Assembly: GCA_015065215.1 (NCBI GenBank) | Contig: SVQT01000011.1 | Span: 1 to 53,577, forward strand | DNA from: Oscillospiraceae bacterium | GTDB lineage: Bacteria > Bacillota > Clostridia > Oscillospirales > CAG-272 | DNA: 53,577 nucleotides | Direction of reading: 5' to 3' | Shown here: positions 1 through 6,948 of the stretch, piece after piece | Layout of the letters: each line of letters starts with the position of its first letter | How positions within the stretch are numbered: position 1 is the stretch's first letter | The notes under the pieces: model-generated | The model's database searches: none | Told to the model about the DNA's origin: nothing | Seen by the model: only the letters and a program-made list of their open reading frames with translations | Made by a program: the position numbers and the translations under genes

Positions 1-62
1 CCTTGCCCTTGCCCTTGCCCTTGCCCTTGCCCTTGCCCTTGCCTTTGCCCTTGCCCTTGCCC
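1..62. repeat. CCCTTG hexanucleotide tandem repeat at the window edge
   Basis: About ten tandem copies of a 6-base unit (CCCTTG on +, CAAGGG on -) with one variant copy near position 43. The tract is cut by the window edge. On the minus strand an ATG at 65-67 opens a frame reading Met-Ala then alternating Gly-Lys through the repeat and out of the window. It could be the start of a Gly-Lys-rich protein or simply a microsatellite between mnmG-type genes and rsmG. No ribosome binding site of quality precedes that ATG. Confidence 0.85.
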
Positions 63-67
63 GCCAT

Positions 68-462
68 CCTCGGACCCCAGGCGAGCAAAACCAATGTGAC
101 GCGTCGTCAATATTCTTGCATTTGTAGCAAAACGCAACATTTCGCCGTACGAACACCATATCACCGGCATCCAGACGGCACCACATGCGCCCAAGTAAAG
201 CACAGCGCAACGACCTTCCCTCGCAGCCAACCGCCATTGACATTACAATCGGGCTTTAAAACCAGCTTCAAAACAAACGCAAGGTAGCTCTGTCCCAAGT
301 ACGTCACGCACACAAAGCATAGTAGAAGTCTCACGCCCGCACTTTGACAAGTGCCTTCCACTCCTGGAGTTCCTCTTGCGCGTTCAAAGCAGCGCAGCTC
401 TCAAATGCCGCCCCCGCTGACCAGAACAAAAAGACGTAACGAGAGCTGCTTTTTCGTTGGAC
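68..462. other. Intergenic stretch with no recognisable gene
   Basis: I see no convincing coding frame, RNA gene or repeat here. Short open frames on both strands lack ribosome binding sites and resemble no family. It separates the edge repeat from the rsmG promoter. Confidence 0.5.
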
Positions 463-490
463 TTGACATTTTGACGTTGTGTGATATACT
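463..490 (+). promoter_or_regulatory. Sigma-A promoter upstream of rsmG
   Basis: TTGACA at 463-468 and TATACT at 485-490 with a 16-base spacer. It would give a leader of about 190 bases before the rsmG start. Confidence 0.6.
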
Positions 491-688
491 GTTAACAACG
501 GCAGCGTTGGCAAAAACGCGCCTCGCAACGCCTCCAAACAAAAAATCGCAAGAGGGCCCGATTGTCACGACAGCCTTTTGCACTCAAGGATGTCGAAAAA
601 CAGCGATTTTTCGTACCGTTACGCCACTAATCAAAAAAACCAAAGCGCACTCCCACAATCTTTTTTATCAAAAAGGAGCGGCAACACC

Positions 689-1435
689 ATGTCAGATTTT
701 TCAAAATTCTCCCGTGTTTTTCATACCGTTATGGCACTAAATGGTCTTTCAGCCCTTGCAACAGAAGAATCGGCAAAGAAATTTCATCTGCTGACCGAAA
801 GAATGCTGGAAATCAACCAGAGAATGAACTTAACCGCCATCAAAGAAGAAGAAACCATCATTTTGCTTCATTATGTTGATAGCTTGACCCTGTCCACATT
901 CCTGCCACAAAACGCGCGCATCGCTGACATCGGCTGCGGTGCCGGCTTCCCTTGCCTACCGCTCGGCATCTGCCGACCGGATTTGTCAATCCTGGCATTG
1001 GACAGCACCGAAAAACGAATCAGATATGTAAAAGAAACCGCAGATCTACTTGGTTGTGACGGAATCAATGCCGTCACCATGCGCGCCGAAGAAGGCGGCA
1101 AGGGCATTTACCGTGAACAGTTTGACTTCTGCACCGCGCGAGCGGTAGCGGCACTCCCTTTGCTTGCCGAGCTCTGTTTGCCCTACGTAAAGGTGGGCGG
1201 CACCTTTCTTGCCATGAAGGGCAAGAAAGGCGAGGAAGAGTTGAACGCCGCCGCCGGCGCCATCCAAAAGCTGGGTGGGACGGTTACCGCTCTGCACCCA
1301 ATCACCCTGCGCCGCAATGACAGCGCCAACGAAGAAGCAGAGACCCGCTACCTGATCGAGATCAAGAAGATCAAGCCCACCTCAGCCGAATTCCCACGCG
1401 CCTGGGGAAAAATTCTCAAAAAACCTCTTTCTTGA
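689..1435 (+). CDS. rsmG: 16S rRNA (guanine-N7) methyltransferase RsmG (GidB)
   Basis: Methylates N7 of a guanine in the 530 loop of 16S rRNA (G527 in E. coli numbering) using S-adenosylmethionine. The 248-residue product has the family length and the SAM-binding motif IADIGCGAGFP around residues 77-88, followed by the LDSTEKRIRYV and FCTARAVA blocks typical of RsmG. The start is the ATG at 689, preceded by AAAAGGAG at 671-678. The frame is open further upstream, but that part has no ribosome binding site and is not conserved. It heads the rsmG-noc-parA-parB run known from Firmicutes origin regions, although here that run probably faces the replication fork. Confidence 0.95.
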   Translation: MSDFSKFSRVFHTVMALNGLSALATEESAKKFHLLTERMLEINQRMNLTAIKEEETIILLHYVDSLTLSTFLPQNARIADIGCGAGFPCLPLGICRPDLSILALDSTEKRIRYVKETADLLGCDGINAVTMRAEEGGKGIYREQFDFCTARAVAALPLLAELCLPYVKVGGTFLAMKGKKGEEELNAAAGAIQKLGGTVTALHPITLRRNDSANEEAETRYLIEIKKIKPTSAEFPRAWGKILKKPLS

Positions 1436-1489
1436 AAAAAGAGCGCTTCCCCAATTCAAAGCAAGGCAAGGCGAAATCACCATAAATAT

Positions 1490-1560
1490 TGCGAAAACAA
1501 ATCCCCAAACTCGTCGCAAAAAATCCCCGATCTGCGACAGTTTGGGGACTTGTTTTCGCA
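1490..1560. repeat. Long near-perfect hairpin between rsmG and noc
   Basis: The arms 1490-1518 and 1533-1560 pair over about 28 positions with one bulge and one mismatch, around a 14-base loop. The outer arms read TGCGAAAACAA and TTGTTTTCGCA. No U-run follows directly, so it is not a textbook terminator. It could be an mRNA end stabiliser, a small RNA, or a repeat unit. A related GTTTTCGCG/CGCGAAAAC palindrome occurs at 9724-9748. Confidence 0.7.
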
Positions 1561-1672
1561 TTTACAACAAAAAAACATTTGCTCACAACAATAATTTCCA
1601 TTTTTTTCCATTTTCGTGCGACATTTTTTTCTTGATAGGAGCGGTAGAATTAAAAAAAACAAGGAGCCATAT

Positions 1673-2587
1673 GTGAATATGCAGGATTATTATCAAAACT
1701 TTTTGTATAGCCAAAGCAGCACAACAAGGGAAAGCACCCACTTTTTGCGCCCGGAACAAATTTTAGTGACATTTCCCGCAAAAATTGACCAAAATCGCAA
1801 CGCCATCATACGCCTTGCCGCATCCATTCGAAAATACGGCATTTTAGAGCCGCTAACCGTAAAGAAAACCGGCGAAGATGGTAACGGCCACCCTTCTTTT
1901 TCACTAATTTCAGGAGAAAAGCGACTTTTCGCCGCAAAGCTGGCAGGTCTCGACCGCATTCCGTGTCAAATTTTACCGGAAGACGATCGCAGCTGCGCCA
2001 TTTCTGGCATTTTGCGCAATCTCCAGCAAGGAGATCTGCACTTCTTTGAGCAAGCGGCCGCCTATCGGTTGTTAATGCGGGATTTCGGGCTCACACAGGA
2101 AGAAATTGCGCGAAAAATGTCGGTTTCACAATCAGCAATCGCCAACAAGCTCCGTTTGCTTCGCCTTTCTAAAGACGAGCAACAGCGGATCGCCGAATAT
2201 GGGCTTACCGAACGCCATGCAAGGGCCTTGCTACGGTTAAAAACGCACGAGGAGCGCTCGGAAATTCTGCGCCGTATCCGAAGCGAGTGTTGGAATGTCG
2301 CCAGCACCGAGGAACAGATCGACATCTATCTAAACACCAAAGAAAGCATTTCCGCCCCCCAAACGCCCCTAAAAAGCTCTCCAACCCGTATAGAAATGAC
2401 ACCACAGCCTCCACGGGAAGAGCATTTTCGCCCGCAAAAGTTTGCTTTGCAAAGTCTGACACCGCTTTACAACTCAATCGAGCGCGTTCTCGGCATCTTT
2501 TGCAAGACCGGTGCCGAAGCCCTTTGTTACCGCGAAGAAGGGGAGAACAGCATCCGTATCGTCATTGAAGTTCCCAAAAACGCCTGA
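1673..2587 (+). CDS. noc: Noc-type nucleoid occlusion protein (ParB paralogue)
   Basis: A ParB/Noc CTP-switch protein that binds DNA and in Bacillus prevents division over the nucleoid. It has the ParB N-domain with the GEKRLFAAKLAGL motif (GERR box), then a helix-turn-helix (LTQEEIARKMSVSQSAIANK) and a short C-terminal dimerisation region. In the positions that separate Noc from ParB, it carries Gln (SQSA), Lys (ANKL) and Arg (TERHARAL), where the neighbouring ParB has Arg, Thr and Gly. That is the Noc pattern. The GTG at 1673 is chosen because AAGGAG at 1661-1666 lies 6 bases upstream. The in-frame ATG at 1679 is an alternative. I found no perfect Noc site (ATTTCCCGGGAAAT) in the window. 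The next gene pair is parA-parB. Confidence 0.85.
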   Translation: MNMQDYYQNFLYSQSSTTRESTHFLRPEQILVTFPAKIDQNRNAIIRLAASIRKYGILEPLTVKKTGEDGNGHPSFSLISGEKRLFAAKLAGLDRIPCQILPEDDRSCAISGILRNLQQGDLHFFEQAAAYRLLMRDFGLTQEEIARKMSVSQSAIANKLRLLRLSKDEQQRIAEYGLTERHARALLRLKTHEERSEILRRIRSECWNVASTEEQIDIYLNTKESISAPQTPLKSSPTRIEMTPQPPREEHFRPQKFALQSLTPLYNSIERVLGIFCKTGAEALCYREEGENSIRIVIEVPKNA

Positions 2588-2668
2588 GCTGGCACGGCCG
2601 CAAGCGACGACAGCAGAAAGAGATCGTTTTAATCCAAGCCGCACCCCAAACACGCGTAACAGCAAGAG

Positions 2669-2684
2669 TGTTTCACGTGAAACA
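2669..2684. promoter_or_regulatory. parS centromere site 1 (perfect palindrome)
   Basis: TGTTTCACGTGAAACA, a perfect 16-base match to the conserved bacterial parS site bound by ParB. It sits between noc and parA. Confidence 0.96.
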
Positions 2685-2702
2685 TGCCCCCGATGAAAAC
2701 TT

Positions 2703-2718
2703 TGTTTCACGTGAAACA
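2703..2718. promoter_or_regulatory. parS centromere site 2 (perfect palindrome)
   Basis: A second perfect TGTTTCACGTGAAACA, centred 34 bases after site 1. Confidence 0.96.
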
Positions 2719-2735
2719 CTCCGTCTAAAGCAATA

Positions 2736-2751
2736 TCTTTCGCGCAAAACA
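2736..2751. promoter_or_regulatory. Degenerate parS-like site
   Basis: TCTTTCGCGCAAAACA matches parS at 12 of 16 positions and lies at about the same spacing (33 bases) as sites 1 and 2. It may be a decayed or weak site. Confidence 0.4.
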
Positions 2752-2761
2752 CTACATTTTC

Positions 2762-2782
2762 GGCCCAGAAAGGGCCTTTTTG
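2762..2782 (+). terminator. Intrinsic terminator after noc
   Basis: GGCCC-AGAAA-GGGCC stem-loop followed by TTTTTG. It abuts the third parS site, so the noc transcript ends inside the centromere cluster. Confidence 0.65.
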
Positions 2783-2796
2783 TTTCACGTGAAACG
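2781..2796. promoter_or_regulatory. parS centromere site 3
   Basis: TGTTTCACGTGAAACG, 15 of 16 bases identical to consensus parS, upstream of the parA promoter. Together the parS cluster spans 128 bases. Confidence 0.93.
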
Positions 2797-2884
2797 AACG
2801 AAGCGATAAAATCGGGGTTGCGAGGCTTGAACCACACCCCAACGAAGCTTCACAAAAATTTTCACAAATTTCTTTCTTTTTCTG

Positions 2885-2913
2885 TTGCAAAACCGCAACG
2901 CAAATGATATAAT
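2885..2913 (+). promoter_or_regulatory. Sigma-A promoter of parA-parB
   Basis: TTGCAA at 2885-2890, 17-base spacer, TATAAT at 2908-2913. The start codon of parA lies about 35 bases downstream. Confidence 0.75.
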
Positions 2914-2947
2914 ATGGATACACACCACAAGGGGAGGGGGAGAACCA

Positions 2948-3709
2948 ATGGGTTGCATTGTTGCGCTCGCCAATCAAAAAGGCGGCGTTGGCAAAACCAC
3001 GTCAGCTGTTAATATAGCCGCAAGTCTTGGTATTTTGGGCAAAAAAGTGTTGTTGATTGACTTGGATCCCCAAGGAAGCGCCACCAGCAGTCTTGGCGTT
3101 TCTAAGAAAACTCTCCGGTTTTCTGCCGCGGATCTGCTAATTAGCGGCTGCACCTTTGATAGCGTACGTCTGCGTACAAGCTTTAAGGGGCTGGATTTGA
3201 TCCCCGCGAACGTTTCACTGGCGGCAACAGAGTTCGATTTGATCGAAACCGAGGGCGGGGAAGCGGCGCTCAGACGCGCCCTGGCTGCCGTGCGAGACCA
3301 GTATGATCTGATCGTTTTAGATTGCCCCCCCTCGCTTGGCATGCTCACCGTGAATGCCATGGTGGCCAGCGACGGTGTGATTATTCCAATGCAGTGCGAA
3401 TTTTTTGCTTTAGAGGGCCTGGTTCAGCTGATGACCACCATCAAGCAGTTGCGACGCCGCTACAACCCCCGCCTTGCCATCGTGGGCATTCTTGCCACCA
3501 TGTTTAACAATAAAATGGAGCTTGCCACCGATGTTTTGGCCGAATTGAAGCGCTATTATCCCGATCAGGTTTTCGAAACCGCCATTACACGCCACGAAAG
3601 ATTGTCGGAAGCGCCCGGTTTTGGAATGCCCGTCTACTATCATGACAAAAACTCCCCCGGAGCAGCCGAATATCTGCGTGTGGCAAAGGAGTTGTTGGAT
3701 CGCGTTTAG
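2948..3709 (+). CDS. parA: Chromosome partitioning ATPase ParA (Soj)
   Basis: Deviant Walker ATPase that dimerises on DNA with ATP and drives origin segregation with ParB. In Bacillus it also controls DnaA. The 253-residue protein opens with ALANQKGGVGKTT (deviant Walker A, around residues 6-18), has LIDLDPQGSA (A' motif) and VLDCPPSLG (Walker B). The ATG at 2948 follows a very purine-rich GGGGAGGGGGAG at 2930-2941. An upstream ATG in the same frame is rejected because it would overlap the promoter. parB follows after 49 bases, so the two are probably co-transcribed. Confidence 0.96.
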   Translation: MGCIVALANQKGGVGKTTSAVNIAASLGILGKKVLLIDLDPQGSATSSLGVSKKTLRFSAADLLISGCTFDSVRLRTSFKGLDLIPANVSLAATEFDLIETEGGEAALRRALAAVRDQYDLIVLDCPPSLGMLTVNAMVASDGVIIPMQCEFFALEGLVQLMTTIKQLRRRYNPRLAIVGILATMFNNKMELATDVLAELKRYYPDQVFETAITRHERLSEAPGFGMPVYYHDKNSPGAAEYLRVAKELLDRV

Positions 3710-3758
3710 CCCACCCGCAAGGCACACACAAAAAAAGAAAAGAAAGGAAGAAAACGTT

Positions 3759-4658
3759 ATGGCAAAAAAAGCCGGAGGTCTTGGCAGAGACTTTTTCGCC
3801 ATTTTGGATGACAACATCACAGGCATGAAAGAAGGAACCGCAACCACGCTACGTGTTTCCGAAATTGAGCCGCGTGCCGACCAACCCCGCAAGGATTTTG
3901 ACAGAGAGGCGCTGGAGTCACTTGCCGACTCAATTGCCGCATACGGCGTACTCCAACCGATTTTGGTGCGCCAAAACCCGAATTTTGAGGGCACCTTTGA
4001 GATCATCGCCGGCGAACGCCGCTGGCGCGCCGCAAAAATGGCAGGACTCACCGAAATTCCAGCCGTTGTTGTGGATGGCGACGACATGAAGACCGCACAA
4101 ATCGCCCTGATCGAAAACGTTCAGCGCGAGGATCTGAATGTGGTCGAGGAGGCAATCGCCTTCCAAGCATTGATCGAACAATTCGACATGACCCAGGAGC
4201 AGATCGCTCAGCAGGCCGGCAAATCCCGCTCGGCCGTAGCGAACACCCTGCGCCTGTTAGATCTCCCCGAAGAGGTCTTGGACATGCTAAAGGACAAAAA
4301 CTGCCCACTTTCCGCCGGTCACGCAAGAGCATTGCTTGCCCTAAAGGATCCTGAAATGATCCCGGTGCTCGCCAATCGCATTGCGGCGAAGGAGCTTTCT
4401 GTCCGTGACGCCGAAGCCCTGGTAAAACGCGCTAACACAGATCCGTTGCCAGAGCTACCCGAGATCGCTGGAAACGTGCAAAGCAAAACGTGGATGAAGG
4501 ATCTGGAGCGCCGCACCCGCGAGACGCTGGGCCGCAAGGTCAAGATCACCCAAAACGATAAAAAGAGATCGATTGAACTCTTTTATGATGATAATGAAGA
4601 TATGGAAGCTCTGCTGACCCTGCTTTGCGGCGCAGACTTCTTCCAAGACGAGCAATAA
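3759..4658 (+). CDS. parB: Chromosome partitioning protein ParB (Spo0J)
   Basis: CTP-dependent DNA clamp that loads at parS, spreads, and recruits SMC. The 299 residues include the short N-terminal ParA-stimulating segment (KKAGGLGRD), the CTPase domain with [16 protein letters not shown] (GERR motif, about residues 85-100), ENVQREDLN, and the helix-turn-helix [20 protein letters not shown]. Its Arg/Thr/Gly specificity residues fit parS binding, in contrast to the Noc paralogue upstream. The ATG at 3759 follows AAAGGAAG. serS starts 17 bases after its stop, so read-through transcription into serS is likely. Confidence 0.96.
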   Translation: MAKKAGGLGRDFFAILDDNITGMKEGTATTLRVSEIEPRADQPRKDFDREALESLADSIAAYGVLQPILVRQNPNFEGTFEIIAGERRWRAAKMAGLTEIPAVVVDGDDMKTAQIALIENVQREDLNVVEEAIAFQALIEQFDMTQEQIAQQAGKSRSAVANTLRLLDLPEEVLDMLKDKNCPLSAGHARALLALKDPEMIPVLANRIAAKELSVRDAEALVKRANTDPLPELPEIAGNVQSKTWMKDLERRTRETLGRKVKITQNDKKRSIELFYDDNEDMEALLTLLCGADFFQDEQ

Positions 4659-4675
4659 GAAAGGAAACAAATGCC

Positions 4676-5959
4676 ATGTTGGACATTAAACGCATCAAAG
4701 AAAACCCCGACTATGCCAAACAGAGATTGGCCACTCGCCAAAAAGACTACGGCGCCGAGATTGACCGCCTAATCGCCCTTGACCTGGAGCGCCGCTCTCT
4801 GATTGCGGACACCGAATCCAAAAAGGCGGAACAGAACAAAATCTCCAAGCAGATCCCCATGTTCAAAAAGGAAGGAAAAGACGTCGCTCCGATTTTTGCC
4901 GAAATGAAAGTTCTTTCCGAAACAGTAAAAGCTGAAACCGAAAAAATCACCGCTATCGACACCGAGATAGAAAGCATCCTGCTTTCCATCCCGAACATGC
5001 CCAATGAAGCCTGCGCCGTTGGCAAGGACGACGCCGACAACATCGAACAGCGCCGTTGGTCTGCCCCCCGCGCATTTGATTTTGAGCCTAAGCCCCACTG
5101 GGATATTGGCAAGGATTTGGGCATTCTGGATCCGGACACCGCCGCAAAGGTTACCGGTACCCGCTTCCATTTTTACCGCGGCATGGGTTCTCGCCTGGAG
5201 CGCGCTGTCATCAATTACTATCTGGATACCCATACCGATCATGGCTACACCGAAATCTTCCCCCCTTATATGGTCAACCGCGATTCGATGCGCGGCACCG
5301 GCCAGCTGCCCAAATTCGAGGAGGACGCCTTCCGTGTAGCGAACAACGATTGCTTTCTGATCCCCACCGCAGAGGTTCCTGTCACCAACATGCACCGCGA
5401 TGACATTTTGGACGGCGCCGATCTGCCCATTTCCTACTGCGCATATTCTGCTTGCTTCCGCGCAGAGGCCGGTTCTGCCGGGCGCGACACACGTGGCCTG
5501 ATTCGTCAGCATCAGTTCAACAAAGTTGAACTGGTCAAATTTACCACTCCCGAGACCTCTTATGCTGAGCTTGAAAAGCTGACCAACGATGCTGAACGCG
5601 TCTTGCAGGGTCTGGGCCTGCCTTACCGTGTGGTGCGGCTTTGCACTGGCGACCTGGGCTTTTCCAGCGCCATGACCTACGATATTGAGGTTTGGATGCC
5701 CTCTTATAACCGTTATGTTGAGATTTCCTCCTGCTCTGATTTTGAAGATTATCAGGCACGCCGCGCCAATATCCGCTACCGCGAGACCTCTAAGGATAAG
5801 CCCCGCCTGGTGCATACCTTGAACGGCTCCGGCGTTGCCGTTGGTCGCACCGTGGCCGCTATTCTGGAAAATTATCAGAACGAGGATGGCTCTGTCACCA
5901 TTCCTGAGGCACTGCGCCCCTATATGGGTTGCAGCGTCATCAAGGCGGAGAAAAAATAA
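4676..5959 (+). CDS. serS: Seryl-tRNA synthetase
   Basis: Charges tRNA-Ser (and tRNA-Sec) with serine in the cytoplasm. The 427-residue class II synthetase begins with [13 protein letters not shown] and the N-terminal long coiled-coil arm that binds tRNA (about residues 25-100). The catalytic domain shows motif 2 ([17 protein letters not shown]) and motif 3 near the end ([17 protein letters not shown]). The ATG at 4676 has AAGAAAGGAA upstream. An ATG at 4671 is out of frame. It is co-oriented with and close behind parB, as in some Firmicutes. The next gene begins one base after its stop. Confidence 0.97.
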   Translation: MLDIKRIKENPDYAKQRLATRQKDYGAEIDRLIALDLERRSLIADTESKKAEQNKISKQIPMFKKEGKDVAPIFAEMKVLSETVKAETEKITAIDTEIESILLSIPNMPNEACAVGKDDADNIEQRRWSAPRAFDFEPKPHWDIGKDLGILDPDTAAKVTGTRFHFYRGMGSRLERAVINYYLDTHTDHGYTEIFPPYMVNRDSMRGTGQLPKFEEDAFRVANNDCFLIPTAEVPVTNMHRDDILDGADLPISYCAYSACFRAEAGSAGRDTRGLIRQHQFNKVELVKFTTPETSYAELEKLTNDAERVLQGLGLPYRVVRLCTGDLGFSSAMTYDIEVWMPSYNRYVEISSCSDFEDYQARRANIRYRETSKDKPRLVHTLNGSGVAVGRTVAAILENYQNEDGSVTIPEALRPYMGCSVIKAEKK

Positions 5960-5960
5960 G

Positions 5961-6557
5961 ATGCGGCAACCGCTGCTTTCGCTCGCCTCCTTTTTTTCGA
6001 TCGAGGCAAGGGATTATATAAATTTTACCTTTGATGACGCCACCAGAGAGATGACGCGAAATGTAATCCTGGGTGTTTGCATTGTCATGATCCTGGTTTC
6101 TCTCTATGCGCTCTACCAAAAACATGTGCCGGGCGCCATCGTACGGGCCATTTTAAAAGCAGAGGCGCACACCAAAGAAACCGCCAAGACCGCCGAAGAA
6201 TTGGGATTGCAAAAAAATGTTTTGGCTCTGTTTGAGCTAAAAACCAATCTCTCGCTAAAAAAGCTGATCCGTTTGGCAAACCAAGAGAGCGATACCGATA
6301 TAGAAAACGACACCGATCAAAAAACCGCCGACCCTGTATCGGCTGCCAGCGAGCCGGACCACCCCAATGAAGGGGAAGAGCTGGCACGCTTCTATATTCC
6401 CGAGGAGCTAAAATATCGCGCGGATAACCTTTTCAACAAAAAGGCAAACAATCTGGTAGGATTGCTGATCTCCACCGCGTTGATCCTTCTTTTTGGTATC
6501 GCTCTTATCAAACTGCTACCTTGGATCCTTTCTTTGGTAGATAAAATGATCAAATAA
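5961..6557 (+). CDS. Two-helix membrane protein of unknown function
   Basis: I do not recognise the family. The 198-residue product has a predicted membrane segment at about residues 34-52 (NVILGVCIVMILVSLYALY) and a second near the C-terminus (NLVGLLISTALILLFGIA), separated by about 110 hydrophilic residues with an acidic stretch (DTDIENDTDQ). The topology suggests a cytoplasmic or extracellular middle domain held by two helices. The ATG at 5961 is one base after the serS stop, with GGAG at 5947-5950 inside serS, so translation is probably coupled to serS. It ends an operon closed by the terminator at 6568-6621. Confidence 0.8.
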   Translation: MRQPLLSLASFFSIEARDYINFTFDDATREMTRNVILGVCIVMILVSLYALYQKHVPGAIVRAILKAEAHTKETAKTAEELGLQKNVLALFELKTNLSLKKLIRLANQESDTDIENDTDQKTADPVSAASEPDHPNEGEELARFYIPEELKYRADNLFNKKANNLVGLLISTALILLFGIALIKLLPWILSLVDKMIK

Positions 6558-6567
6558 TATTTAAAAT

Positions 6568-6621
6568 GGCAGAGAACGCGTGTGTTCTTAACAAAAATCA
6601 CGCGGCTCTCTGCCGTTTTTT
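6568..6621 (+). terminator. Terminator after the serS operon
   Basis: GGCAGAG (6568-6574) pairs with CTCTGCC (6608-6614), with further pairing inside (ACGCGTG/CACGCGG), followed by GTTTTTTC. Confidence 0.8.
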
Positions 6622-6720
6622 CAATTATTGTTCCAGCTCTTTTCTGTCAAAAAGCATCTTGCCCTGGAAGGACGCCGTGCGTTGCCCAACAGCAAAAGAT
6701 TTCTATAAATCGCAAAAAGA

Positions 6721-6772
6721 TGTTGACAAATCAACAAGAGTGCGATATAATAAATTCGTTGACAAGTCAACG
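6721..6772 (+). promoter_or_regulatory. Consensus promoter with two operator palindromes
   Basis: TTGACA (6723-6728), 17 bases, TATAAT (6746-6751): an exact sigma-A consensus. It is overlaid by two related inverted repeats: TGTTGA-CAAA-TCAACA at 6721-6736 over the -35, and CGTTGAC-AA-GTCAACG at 6757-6772 at the likely start point. Their centres lie 36 bases apart. The TTGACAAGTCAA core resembles sites of MarR-type repressors. No gene starts directly behind it, so the transcript probably reads into the ligase gene at 6949. Confidence 0.75.
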
Positions 6773-6856
6773 TTTGTCGAGGAGCGGCGCTTTTTGACGC
6801 TTCGGGTCGTTTATTGACTTTTCTTCTCTTTATCAATATTTATACTTTTATTATCC

Positions 6857-6885
6857 TTGACATTCCCATCATGGCGTGATACAAT
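6857..6885 (+). promoter_or_regulatory. Second promoter of the ligase gene
   Basis: TTGACA (6857-6862), 17-base spacer, TACAAT (6880-6885), about 55 bases before the start codon. No palindrome overlaps it. Confidence 0.75.
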
Positions 6886-6948
6886 AAAGATGTATACTCC
6901 CTTGAAAACGCAAAATCTAAAATGGCTTCTGTGCCGAAAGAGGTTATT

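Noticed and set aside
4769-5815. A 348-codon minus-strand frame inside serS
   Set aside because: Antisense to seryl-tRNA synthetase with no start signal or similarity.
6773-6856. Small leader peptide after the operator promoter (TTG at 6794 with GAGGAG upstream)
   Set aside because: Only seven codons with a non-ATG start and no terminator/antiterminator pair, so attenuation is not supported.
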